The notes under the pieces: generated by a model | The model's database searches: none | Seen by the model: only the letters and a program-made list of their open reading frames with translations | Told to the model about the DNA's origin: nothing | Assembly: GCF_014280965.1 (NCBI RefSeq) | Contig: NZ_JACODZ010000008.1 | Location: 1-64,000 of the forward strand | Source: Echinicola salinicaeni | Lineage (GTDB): Bacteria; Bacteroidota; Bacteroidia; Cytophagales; Cyclobacteriaceae | DNA length: 64,000 nt | Direction: 5' to 3' | Position numbers and translations under genes: made by a program | Shown: positions 55,450 to 62,892 of the stretch, one piece after another | How positions within the stretch are numbered: position 1 is the first letter of the stretch | Layout of the letters: each line of letters begins with the position of its first letter

Positions 55450-57285
55450 ATGTCATTGAGCAACAGAATAATAAGCCATTCAGTAGATATTCATAACTTT
55501 CATATTCCTGTTATGGGATTGGGCTTTACCATAGACACCCCGCTTAAAGTTGGCCGATTTGGAATCAATAGCGTTGTTTCCATTATGGAAGACGATTTGA
55601 TTGAGTCGATGAGGAAAATCCATTGCCGTAAATCCGGAGAGCCCTATATTCCCATTTTAGCAGAAGAAGATGACTCTAGAGCAAAGAGGATTGAAGCCTA
55701 TTTGAACCTCATGAAAAAATTGCTTGAAAAACAAATGGAGCAACTAAAGACATTATCCTTTCAAAATGAGCAAAACGATTTGAATAGGTATTTTAAAATG
55801 TTAGCACCTTCTCATCCCTATGCTAAAATTTATCATAAAATGTTGCAAAGCAAGGGTACTGAAAAGCTTGCCTTGGAAAATGTCCTTAAAGATTCTTTAA
55901 AAGCAGGAAATATAGATGTTAATATCATGACAAAGGTAGACCGTCTAAGTTATGACAAAGAAGGCAACACTTTACCAAGGGAATTTTCAGCTGCACTTTC
56001 TGCCTTAAGAGGCTTTGCCCAAAGCGACCTTCAATCCAATGTGGTTTTTTCAGCAGGAATGAATCCGGCGCTCTTCAGTTATTTGGAATCCTTCGATGAT
56101 TTCTTCCCTGATGTCAATGGAAATATTAATAAAGGAATTATACTAAAGGTAAGTGATTACCGCTCTGCCTTGATCCAAGGGAAATTCCTTGCTAAAAAAG
56201 GGATTTGGGTCAAGGAATTCAGACTAGAATCAGGCCTGAATTGTGGTGGACACGCTTTTGCGACTGATGGTCATTTGATGGGGCCTATTTTGGAGGAGTT
56301 CAAAGAAAAACGTAATGACTTGAATGAAGAAATTTATTCTATATGTCAAGAAGTGCTCGCCTCAAAAGGAAAGTTTCCTTTAGCGAAAAATAGCAAAATA
56401 AAAATAACAGCACAAGGAGGTATTGGAACAGCAGAAGAGAACCAACTACTCCTAAAACATTATAACCTGGACAGTACAGGCTGGGGAAGTCCATTTCTGA
56501 TGGTTCCTGAAGCTACCAGCGTTGGTACTGATACCATCCAAAGAATTATCAAGGCTGACAAATCAGATTTCTTCCTAAGTCATGCCTCACCTTTGGGTGT
56601 GCCTTTCAATAATCTCCGCACCAGTACAGGGGAAGAGCAACGCAAAGAGAGAATTGCCAAAGATAGACCTGGTAGTCCTTGTTATAAAAAAGTGCTTTCT
56701 TCCAATACGGAATTCACAGATACCCCAATATGTACCTCTTCAAGGCAATACATAAACCTTAAACTAAAAGAATTAAAAAGCACCCTCAGCTCTGAAGAGG
56801 AATACCAAAGAGAAGCTAGCAAGGTCACAGAAAAAGACTGCCTATGTGAGGGATTGGCAGCACCGGCTATATTGTCTCATGGAGAAAAGCCAGCCAGAAA
56901 CCTGGATGCAGTAACGATATGCCCAGGGCCTAATTTGGCTTACTTCAAAGGCATCTTTAAGCTGCAAGAAATGGTAGATCATATTTATGGTAAGCATAAA
57001 TTGACCATAGAACAGGATAGACCTTATTTCTTCATTAAAGAATTGCAATTATATATGGATTATTTCAAAAAAGAACTCAATGAATACCAAGCTTCACCAT
57101 TACCAAAATTGGCTTCCTATTTGAATAAATTCAATAAAAATCTACAGTCCGGTATACAATATTATAGGTCCTTACTGGGAACTACAATTAAGGAATCGGA
57201 TGAAGCAATTGGTAAGATTAAAAGAGAATTGGAAAGTGCAGCAGATTATTTAAAAAACCTTCAATCTGAACATGTAACTTCATAA
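55450..57285 (+). CDS. Conserved-looking 611-residue protein, family not recognised
   Basis: No signal peptide, so probably cytoplasmic. The first 300 residues read like a TIM-barrel enzyme (IPVMGLGFTIDTPLKVGRFGINSVVSIMEDDLIESMRK, EFRLESGLNCGGHAFATDGHLMGP, KIKITAQGGIGTAEENQLLLKHY). The glycine-rich pieces GGHAF and AQGGIGTAEE recall the FMN-binding loops of nitronate monooxygenase-type proteins. The second half has clustered cysteines (RPGSPCYKK, TPICTSSRQY, KDCLCEGL, TICPGPNLAYF) that could bind an iron-sulfur cluster or zinc, and the last 80 residues are helical. The flavin and cluster proposals are inference. It is a single gene with its own promoter and terminator. Confidence 0.6.
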   Translation: MSLSNRIISHSVDIHNFHIPVMGLGFTIDTPLKVGRFGINSVVSIMEDDLIESMRKIHCRKSGEPYIPILAEEDDSRAKRIEAYLNLMKKLLEKQMEQLKTLSFQNEQNDLNRYFKMLAPSHPYAKIYHKMLQSKGTEKLALENVLKDSLKAGNIDVNIMTKVDRLSYDKEGNTLPREFSAALSALRGFAQSDLQSNVVFSAGMNPALFSYLESFDDFFPDVNGNINKGIILKVSDYRSALIQGKFLAKKGIWVKEFRLESGLNCGGHAFATDGHLMGPILEEFKEKRNDLNEEIYSICQEVLASKGKFPLAKNSKIKITAQGGIGTAEENQLLLKHYNLDSTGWGSPFLMVPEATSVGTDTIQRIIKADKSDFFLSHASPLGVPFNNLRTSTGEEQRKERIAKDRPGSPCYKKVLSSNTEFTDTPICTSSRQYINLKLKELKSTLSSEEEYQREASKVTEKDCLCEGLAAPAILSHGEKPARNLDAVTICPGPNLAYFKGIFKLQEMVDHIYGKHKLTIEQDRPYFFIKELQLYMDYFKKELNEYQASPLPKLASYLNKFNKNLQSGIQYYRSLLGTTIKESDEAIGKIKRELESAADYLKNLQSEHVTS

Positions 57286-57294
57286 TCATAATAG

Positions 57295-57326
57295 GGCTGG
57301 AAAATAATTTCCAGCCTTTTATTTTT
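57295..57326 (+). terminator. Terminator of the 611-residue gene
   Basis: A GGCTGGAAA / TTTCCAGCC stem with a four-base loop is followed by a T-rich run. Confidence 0.88.
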
Positions 57327-57445
57327 CTAACTATAAAATAGCCAACTTAATAGTTAGCAATACATATTTCAGCAAGTCCATTTTGTAACAATAATCTCAA
57401 GGTTGAGTTTGATAAAGGTAAAGGAGGATTAAAATTCAACTAAAA

Positions 57446-58243
57446 ATGGTCATTGATCGCTTGAAAAAATTAATTAATGAAGTCCCTGATAATACCACTG
57501 GAGTTTATTATTTATGGAATGAAAGGGATAGGATTATTTATATTGGAAAGAGTAAAAATATCAGAGCCCGATTATACCAGCATTTTAGCAACAATACCAA
57601 CAAAGCCCAAAGGATGCAAAAGCAAACGGTAAAGGTCACCTTTGAAAACATGGGGAATGAATTAATAGCACTTTTAAGGGAATCCGAGCAAATTAAATTT
57701 TACCAACCAGTTTTTAATCGAGCGCAAAGAAGGGCAATTTTTATTTGGGGAATTTTTATGAAAAAAGATGACCATGGATATAAGTCACTTTATTTGGACA
57801 AGATCGACAAGAAAAACCAAGAGTTGATGTCTTTTTCAAACAAATCAGAGGGAAAGGAATTTTTATTCAGGATCACTGAAAAATATGTGCTCTGTCAAAA
57901 AATTAACGGACTATATCCAAGTAATGCATCTTGCTTTCAATACACATTGAGAATGTGCAAGGGAGCTTGTATAAAGAAAGAAGATCCATTAGGTTACAAT
58001 AGGAGAGTAGCTCAATTCCTAGATGAATATTTTCTTCCCAAGGAAGATAAACTTATTGTTTTAGCTGGAAGAAAGCCAAATGAAAAGGGTATAATCCTCA
58101 TTGAGAATGGGGTATATAAGGGTTATGGCTTTATCAATGACAAGCCCCTTGGTAGGGATATAAAAAGTCATATTCAAGCTAAAACGGACAATAAGGAAAC
58201 CCAAAGGTTAATTCGTTCTTTCTTAAAAAAGGAAGGTTTATAA
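57446..58243 (+). CDS. GIY-YIG nuclease with UvrC/Cho-like C-terminal part
   Basis: This is a 265-residue protein. The GIY-YIG domain is at the very start: TTGVYYLWNERDRIIYIGKSKNIRARLYQHF (Tyr21, Tyr32, Arg39), with the catalytic Glu in LLRESEQIKFYQPVFN. The second half has the Cys pattern CQKINGLYPSNASCFQYTLRMCKGACIKKEDPLGYNRRV, as in the region after the nuclease in UvrC/Cho and in DnaQ-GIY-YIG fusion proteins. The DnaQ-type exonuclease often found in front of this architecture in Bacteroidota is absent. It probably nicks damaged or branched DNA. There is no genetic context for repair nearby. Confidence 0.85.
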   Translation: MVIDRLKKLINEVPDNTTGVYYLWNERDRIIYIGKSKNIRARLYQHFSNNTNKAQRMQKQTVKVTFENMGNELIALLRESEQIKFYQPVFNRAQRRAIFIWGIFMKKDDHGYKSLYLDKIDKKNQELMSFSNKSEGKEFLFRITEKYVLCQKINGLYPSNASCFQYTLRMCKGACIKKEDPLGYNRRVAQFLDEYFLPKEDKLIVLAGRKPNEKGIILIENGVYKGYGFINDKPLGRDIKSHIQAKTDNKETQRLIRSFLKKEGL

Positions 58244-58283
58244 TTCAATAAAATTGGTTATTTTACCATAAATCAATACAAAT

Positions 58284-58299
58284 CATGATAAATGTCATG
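58284..58299. promoter_or_regulatory. CRP/FNR-type inverted repeat
   Basis: CATGA-TAAATG-TCATG is a perfect 5-bp inverted repeat with the TGA-N6-TCA spacing of CRP/FNR family operators, 48 bases before the start of the 58348 gene. It may bind an FNR- or HcpR-type activator encoded elsewhere. The class is inferred. Confidence 0.45.
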
Positions 58300-58347
58300 T
58301 GATTCGGAAAAAATCTACTGTACATTGAACTATAAACATAAGGAAAA

Positions 58348-58782
58348 ATGAACCCATCTTACGTACATTTATTGATCAACGCAATTCCAGTATTAGGCAC
58401 ATTAACCGGCTTGATTTTATTAGCCTATGGTCTAGTGAAATCTTCAAGACGTTACGATAGAGAATCCTATATGGTTTTTATGATTAGTTCCATCGGTACC
58501 ATTGTTACCTATATTTCTGGATTTTGGATTATGGATGCGATTGAAACGCCAAGTAATGAGATGATGGAATCTATTCAATTGCATCAGTACATTGCTCAAG
58601 GAGCCATAGCCAGTATGATAATTCTAGGACTTACTTCATTCTATGCTTATAGATTATCCAGTAAGGGCCATGCAGTCTCTAATACGCTTAACTATGTTCT
58701 CCTAGGGATAGCCTTTGTTTCTTTGGCCATTACCCTTTCTACTTCCATGCAAGGAATTAATATCCATTATCCAATCAACTAA
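58348..58782 (+). CDS. Small four-helix membrane protein of unknown function
   Basis: This is a 144-residue protein with four hydrophobic segments (about 8-28, 40-63, 84-105 and 112-132). It begins with a conserved-looking HLLINAIPVLGTLTGLILLAYGL and has a second His in SIQLHQYIAQGA, a pattern that could ligate haem as in DUF2231-like proteins. That is only a guess. It lies upstream of the NO-response genes on the same strand, separated by 233 bases and a separate promoter. It has a CRP/FNR-type site before it, so a role in oxygen or NO metabolism is plausible. Confidence 0.65.
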   Translation: MNPSYVHLLINAIPVLGTLTGLILLAYGLVKSSRRYDRESYMVFMISSIGTIVTYISGFWIMDAIETPSNEMMESIQLHQYIAQGAIASMIILGLTSFYAYRLSSKGHAVSNTLNYVLLGIAFVSLAITLSTSMQGINIHYPIN

Positions 58783-58950
58783 GTAGCTTGCTTGGATTTC
58801 ATTGAACAGCTAAGGTGCTTTTTAGCCATGGAGATAATTTTATACCTATCAGGTAGAATATTTTATATTGCTGTTCAGTAAATAATTATGCAATTTTCTG
58901 AAGTTTTAATTACTATTTCCCATAATCCAACGCTAAAGGACGAAAAAATT

Positions 58951-58974
58951 ATTTAGGATAAATTTGTCCGAAAT
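58951..58974. promoter_or_regulatory. Palindromic Rrf2 operator overlapping the -33 box
   Basis: ATTTAGGATAAA and TTTGTCCGAAAT form an imperfect 24-bp palindrome (ATTT-n-GGA-n-AAA, mirrored). It covers the TTTG -33 box at 58963-58966. A closely related sequence precedes the HPP gene and a looser one precedes hmp. Assignment to the neighbouring Rrf2 protein is inference. Confidence 0.7.
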
Positions 58975-58993
58975 AAAAAAGCAACTACATTTG
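58963..58993 (+). promoter_or_regulatory. Promoter of the rrf2 gene
   Basis: TTTG (58963-58966), a 19-base spacer and TACATTTG (58986-58993) match the Bacteroidota sigma-ABfr consensus TTTG-N19-21-TAnnTTTG. A perfect 14-bp palindrome TTTGTTGCAACAAA (58990-59003) overlaps the start region, 12 bases before the ATG. Confidence 0.75.
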
Positions 58994-59015
58994 TTGCAAC
59001 AAAAGTCAAGTATGC

Positions 59016-59450
59016 ATGTTTTCCAAAGCCTGTCAATACGCCATTAGAGCAGTCCTTTACATCGCAACCCAATCAGAACAGGGTAGGAGGACATCCTTGA
59101 AAGACATTTCCAAGGAGATAGATTCACCTGAGGCTTTTACTGCTAAAATCCTCCAACAGTTATCCAAAAATAGTATTTTACTATCCATCAAAGGCCCCAA
59201 TGGTGGCTTTGAGATTCCTGATGAAACCATGAAAAGGGTCAAACTAATTGAAATCGTAAGAATCATTGACGGTGATCAACTATTCACTGGATGTGCTCTG
59301 GGATTAAAGGCCTGCAATGAAGAAAAACCATGCCCGCTTCACAATCAATTCCTTGGTATTAGAACCAATATCCATCAGTTACTGGAAAATACAACAATAA
59401 AAAAATTGGTGAATGATTTAGAGCTTGGATTGACCTTCTTAAAGAGATAA
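59016..59450 (+). CDS. Rrf2-family regulator, NsrR-like
   Basis: This is a 144-residue protein. The winged-helix domain is FSKACQYAIRAVLYIATQSEQGRRTSLKDISKEIDSPEAFTAKILQQLSKNSILLSIKGPNGGFEI. Three cysteines (93, 100 and 106; GCALGLKACNEEKPCPLHN) match the cluster-binding pattern of NsrR and IscR. Because flavohaemoglobin follows 69 bases later, an NO-sensing NsrR-like repressor is the best fit. A palindrome overlaps its own -33 box, indicating autoregulation. ATG 59016 fits the family N-terminus. Confidence 0.88.
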   Translation: MFSKACQYAIRAVLYIATQSEQGRRTSLKDISKEIDSPEAFTAKILQQLSKNSILLSIKGPNGGFEIPDETMKRVKLIEIVRIIDGDQLFTGCALGLKACNEEKPCPLHNQFLGIRTNIHQLLENTTIKKLVNDLELGLTFLKR

Positions 59451-59466
59451 AAAAAATTACAAATTT

Positions 59467-59486
59467 AAAGGATATAAAGGTCCTTT
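59467..59486. promoter_or_regulatory. Inverted repeat before hmp, candidate Rrf2 site
   Basis: AAAGGA-TATAAAGG-TCCTTT has the same GGA-N8-TCC core spacing as the operator at 58951. It lies 34 bases before the hmp ATG. Confidence 0.5.
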
Positions 59487-59519
59487 ATTCTTTTATTCAT
59501 ACTATTAATCATCAAAAAC

Positions 59520-60731
59520 ATGGCGAGTGCTAAAACAATTGAGATTGTAAAATCTACCGCTCCAGTCCTAAAAGAACATGGAGAAACCATCACCAAAGTT
59601 TTCTATCAAAATATCTTCTCAAAGCATCCTGAATTGAGAAATATATTCAATATGACCCACCAGGCAAAGGGATCCCAGCCAAGGGTATTGGCTAATGCTA
59701 TATTCCAATACGCTACCTATATCGATCAATTAGATATGCTATCAGGTGCAGTAAGTACTATTGCGCATAAACATAGTTCTCTATCTATAACGCCAGAAAT
59801 GTATCCCATAGTAGGAGAGAACCTGTTATTGGCCATCAAGGAGGTATTGGGAGATAATGCTACGGATGATATTATTGAAGCTTGGGCAGAAGCCTATGGT
59901 GATTTGGCCAAAATATTTATTCAAACGGAGGAAACGATATATCATAGCCAAGAAAAAAGATCTGGAGGTTTCAGAGGTAAAAAACAATTCAAAGTCGTTA
60001 AGAAAACAGTTGAAAGTGAAATCATCAGCTCCTTTTATCTTCAACCAGTTGATGGAGGAAGCGTACCAGAATTTACCCCTGGTCAATATATTGCGCTTAG
60101 TGTAGCCATCCCTGGACATAAACACCTACATACCAGAAACTATAGTTTGTCAGATATTCCTGGAAAGGATATTTTACGAATTAGTGTGAAAAAAGAGCTT
60201 GGAAACCCTGCTGGAGTAGTCTCCAATCACCTCCATAACAATGTTAAAGTTGGTGACACTTTAGAAATAGGAATGCCTTCAGGAGAATTTGTGCTTAAAG
60301 ATAATGATAAGCCAGTGGTGCTCATTGCCGGTGGGGTAGGGATTACTCCACTTTTGAGTATGTACAAGACTCTTTCTAAAAGAGATCAGCAGGCTCTATT
60401 GATACAATGCGTCATCAATTCTTCCACACAAGCCTTTGCCGAAGAAATCAAAAGCTTACAAAATGAGCATTCGAATGCAATAACGATATTCAGTGAGCCT
60501 ACACTAGCAGATAGGGAAAATAGAAATATGGATTATACAGGTTTTCTGACCTTGGATATTCTAAAAGAAGTTTGGCCAGAAGAAGCTTGTGAGGTATACT
60601 TCTGTGGACCAAAACCATTTATGGCCCATGTCTTACAGTTACTTTCTGCAATGGAGGTTCCTAAAGATAATATTCATTTTGAATTCTTTGGCCCAAGCGA
60701 AGAACTACAGCAGGAAGCAGCCTTAATATAA
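59520..60731 (+). CDS. hmp: Flavohaemoglobin, nitric oxide dioxygenase
   Basis: This is a 403-residue protein of normal length. The globin domain (about 1-140) has the proximal His in TIAHKHSSLSI. The FAD domain has HTRNYSLSD (residues near 205), the NAD domain GGVGITPLLSMY and YFCGPKPFMAHVL, and the end is HFEFFGPSEEL. It converts NO with O2 and NAD(P)H to nitrate, in the cytoplasm. It lies directly after the NsrR-like regulator gene, with an operator-like repeat between, and a terminator follows at 60757. Confidence 0.95.
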   Translation: MASAKTIEIVKSTAPVLKEHGETITKVFYQNIFSKHPELRNIFNMTHQAKGSQPRVLANAIFQYATYIDQLDMLSGAVSTIAHKHSSLSITPEMYPIVGENLLLAIKEVLGDNATDDIIEAWAEAYGDLAKIFIQTEETIYHSQEKRSGGFRGKKQFKVVKKTVESEIISSFYLQPVDGGSVPEFTPGQYIALSVAIPGHKHLHTRNYSLSDIPGKDILRISVKKELGNPAGVVSNHLHNNVKVGDTLEIGMPSGEFVLKDNDKPVVLIAGGVGITPLLSMYKTLSKRDQQALLIQCVINSSTQAFAEEIKSLQNEHSNAITIFSEPTLADRENRNMDYTGFLTLDILKEVWPEEACEVYFCGPKPFMAHVLQLLSAMEVPKDNIHFEFFGPSEELQQEAALI

Positions 60732-60756
60732 TAGAATCAAAAAGAGCATATTTAGC

Positions 60757-60785
60757 AAAAAGGACGCTATTTGGTGTCCTTTTTT
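60757..60785 (+). terminator. Terminator of hmp
   Basis: An AAAAAGGAC / GTCCTTTTT stem encloses a loop of about ten bases; further T follow. Confidence 0.82.
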
Positions 60786-60823
60786 CATGTCCAAAGCTTA
60801 ATTGCTTTATAGATTTTTAATTG

Positions 60824-61122
60824 ACCATTAAGGAATTAAGTGGCAAGAAAGTTTAGAGTTATTTGTTGGAGAAAAAGGATTCTTCATGTCCTTCAATCCT
60901 TCATCTATTCATGGCTTATTTTTTTAACCATTAAGGAGCTAAGGGACATTTAGGGTTGGAATTGTTTGTTGAGAAAAGGGTTCTTCATGTCTTCACTCCT
61001 TCATGTCTTAATGGTTTATTTTTGTAACCATTAAGGACTTAATAGACATTATGGTAGGAGTTTTTTGTTGGGAAAAAGGGTGTTTCATTCACTTAATCAC
61101 TTCATTTCTTCATGTTTTTTTT
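60824..61122 (+). repeat. Three tandem copies of a 96-103-bp hairpin-forming repeat
   Basis: Each unit starts ACCATTAAGGA (60824, 60927 and 61027), has a GGGAGAAAAAGG-like centre, then CTTCATGTC and CTTCA words, and ends TTTTTTTA or close to it. A partial fourth start, ACCATAAAG, is at 61123. Within a unit, ACCATTAAG pairs with CTTAATGGT-type sequence near its end, so a unit can fold as an imperfect hairpin. There is no coding potential. It fills most of the 464-base gap between hmp and HPP. Confidence 0.85.
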
Positions 61123-61195
61123 ACCATAAAGAAAGTCACCTACTAGTGATTAAAAAAAGTGATAAAATTAGTCAAGTCAAGCAAACTGTTTTTTG

Positions 61196-61825
61196 TTATG
61201 CTTTTAAACCGACACACCTCTTAAAATTCATGATATATTTTTCTCTTCTACTCTGGTATTTTTTAGGGTGCATATTGTAGGGGTAATGCCTGTTTTTAGG
61301 GAAATTATTAACCAACAAGGCAATAACCAATAGGATAATAGCACCTGACAAAACGGGACTCAACACATAAAAATACCCCAAAGATTTAATCTTTTCAGAA
61401 CCTATCACAGCGATTAATGCAGAAGCGCCTCCAGGAGGGTGCAAGGCCTTTAACATCTGCATTGCCACTATGGAACTGGCTACTGCTAAAGCACAAGTCA
61501 GCCAAAACACATCAAAATAACCAATGGTTTTCACCATTGTTACGCCTATAAAAGCACTTATACCATGCCCGACAATCAAGTTTCTTGGCTGGGCAAGGGG
61601 ACTATTCGTCGCTCCATATACCAATACCGCTGTTGCCCCAAAGGAACCAATCAGGAAAACATTTTCCAAGGCTGAAAAATCATAAAAATAAGATTGCACG
61701 AAACCTATTGCGCCAATTCCCAAAACGGCTCCTACAAAAGTCCAAATATGATCAATAGGATCAAGAATGGTCTGTTTATAAACTATATATTTGGCCTTTC
61801 TATAGCTCTTTTGAATGCGTTCCAA
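61196..61825 (-). CDS. HPP-family membrane protein
   Basis: This is a 209-residue protein with about four membrane segments and the family signature QMLKALHPPGGASALIAVIG. HPP proteins have been linked to nitrite transport in cyanobacteria and chloroplasts. No ATG is available at the N-terminus: the frame starts with TTG at 61825, upstream of which a stop is met, so an unusual TTG start is likely. A copy of the operator-type sequence lies at 61845-61865. With the NO-detoxifying genes nearby, a role in moving nitrite or nitrate is reasonable but unproven. Confidence 0.82.
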   Translation of the reverse strand: MERIQKSYRKAKYIVYKQTILDPIDHIWTFVGAVLGIGAIGFVQSYFYDFSALENVFLIGSFGATAVLVYGATNSPLAQPRNLIVGHGISAFIGVTMVKTIGYFDVFWLTCALAVASSIVAMQMLKALHPPGGASALIAVIGSEKIKSLGYFYVLSPVLSGAIILLVIALLVNNFPKNRHYPYNMHPKKYQSRREKYIMNFKRCVGLKA

Positions 61826-61844
61826 ATCAAATAATTTATTCTTG

Positions 61845-61865
61845 TTTTATTTCGGACAAATTTAT
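61845..61865. promoter_or_regulatory. Copy of the Rrf2-type operator before the HPP gene
   Basis: TTTATTTCGGACAAATTTAT matches the reverse strand of the rrf2 promoter operator for 21 bases in a row. The other palindrome half is degenerate here. The remainder of the 374-base gap 61826-62199 is AT-rich and shows no gene. Confidence 0.7.
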
Positions 61866-62199
61866 AATTTTTTTTAGGTTTTAACATCTAAAGAAAAGCC
61901 TAAGTCAGTATAGATCTAACTTATTAATAGGAAAAAAATCAGCTACAGAATAATTATTGAATCCTCATTTAATTTACATTATATAAGTTATTTTGTATTT
62001 TAACTTATATTATACCTATTAGAGAATCCTTTAAAAGACAATATTTTACCCTCTAGCAATTCACGTCTTCTTTGGTTCAATTTTTTAATACCTAAGAGGC
62101 ATTATTAGAAGAGTATTAATTGAATAAAACTAATTTCTTTCCCAAGACCCTAACGGCGTACCTATTGAATTAGTCAAAACAAACCTAAATTTTATTTCT

Positions 62200-62466
62200 A
62201 TGGACTTTTTTGAAAGAATTAAGGAAAAGCTTGAAGATAGCCTGGACGATATTTCAAATATTGAATATGCAATCATCAGAAACAATAATGGCAAACATGA
62301 ACTTTTACTTTACAGAAAGCAAGAAATAGGTGGCGATTGCCTGACTTACCTTAGTTCTAAAAAAATAGATCCTGATCTCATCAAAGCCTTTAATGATTCC
62401 TTCCAATGTGCTGTAAATTCCAGAATAGGGATCTTAAAAGCTGTTATCAAAATATTCACAGACTAA
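62200..62466 (+). CDS. Small protein of unknown function, paralogue of the next gene
   Basis: This 88-residue acidic/basic soluble protein starts MDFFERIKEKLEDSLDDISN. It has no signal or membrane segment. Residues about 44-52 (GGDCLTYLS) and the C-terminal helix (FNDSFQCAVNSRIGILKAVIKIFTD) resemble GDTINYLNS and HNTLVEGAQRTRKDFFEFVLKAIKDI in the next protein, so the two are distant paralogues. I do not recognise a family. It is the first gene of a probable three-gene operon with a 17-base gap to the next. Confidence 0.6.
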   Translation: MDFFERIKEKLEDSLDDISNIEYAIIRNNNGKHELLLYRKQEIGGDCLTYLSSKKIDPDLIKAFNDSFQCAVNSRIGILKAVIKIFTD

Positions 62467-62483
62467 TATTAAACACATTCCAA

Positions 62484-62837
62484 ATGAACGAAAAACTAAA
62501 AAATCTACAGGAAAGCATTAAGAAAGGGGTGGAAGACCTCGCTACACTTGAAGTGGCTACATTTACAGGAGCAGAAATTGAATTGGAACCTGCTTTGGAA
62601 AATGGCGAATACAATTCCAATAAACTATTCGAAACAATAAGAAAGGGACTTCCCACTGCCATATTGGTGGGCTATTCCCGATTTGAAGTTGAAGGAGATA
62701 CCATCAATTATCTTAACAGTGAATTGGGAGAGGGCAAAAAGTACCTGACTGACGGTCATAATACTTTAGTGGAAGGAGCCCAAAGGACCAGAAAAGACTT
62801 TTTTGAATTTGTCCTGAAGGCAATAAAAGACATTTGA
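62484..62837 (+). CDS. Small protein of unknown function, second paralogue
   Basis: The protein is about 117 residues from ATG 62484 (MNEKLKNLQESIKKGVEDLATLEVATFTGAEIELE). A longer in-frame version overlaps the upstream gene and is rejected. It has an amphipathic first helix, a beta-rich middle and the GDTINYLNS motif followed by a C-terminal helix, as in the preceding protein. No known family or catalytic motif was recognised. It is followed after 55 bases by a large gene that leaves the window. Confidence 0.6.
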   Translation: MNEKLKNLQESIKKGVEDLATLEVATFTGAEIELEPALENGEYNSNKLFETIRKGLPTAILVGYSRFEVEGDTINYLNSELGEGKKYLTDGHNTLVEGAQRTRKDFFEFVLKAIKDI

Positions 62838-62892
62838 TGGAAGGCTTTTTATATATCTTTAAACCTATGGATGGTAACATAATGGAAAAAAC

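Noticed and set aside
60824-61130. CRISPR array
   Set aside because: The repeats are 96-103 bases, imperfect and directly adjacent with no unique spacers, and no cas genes are seen.
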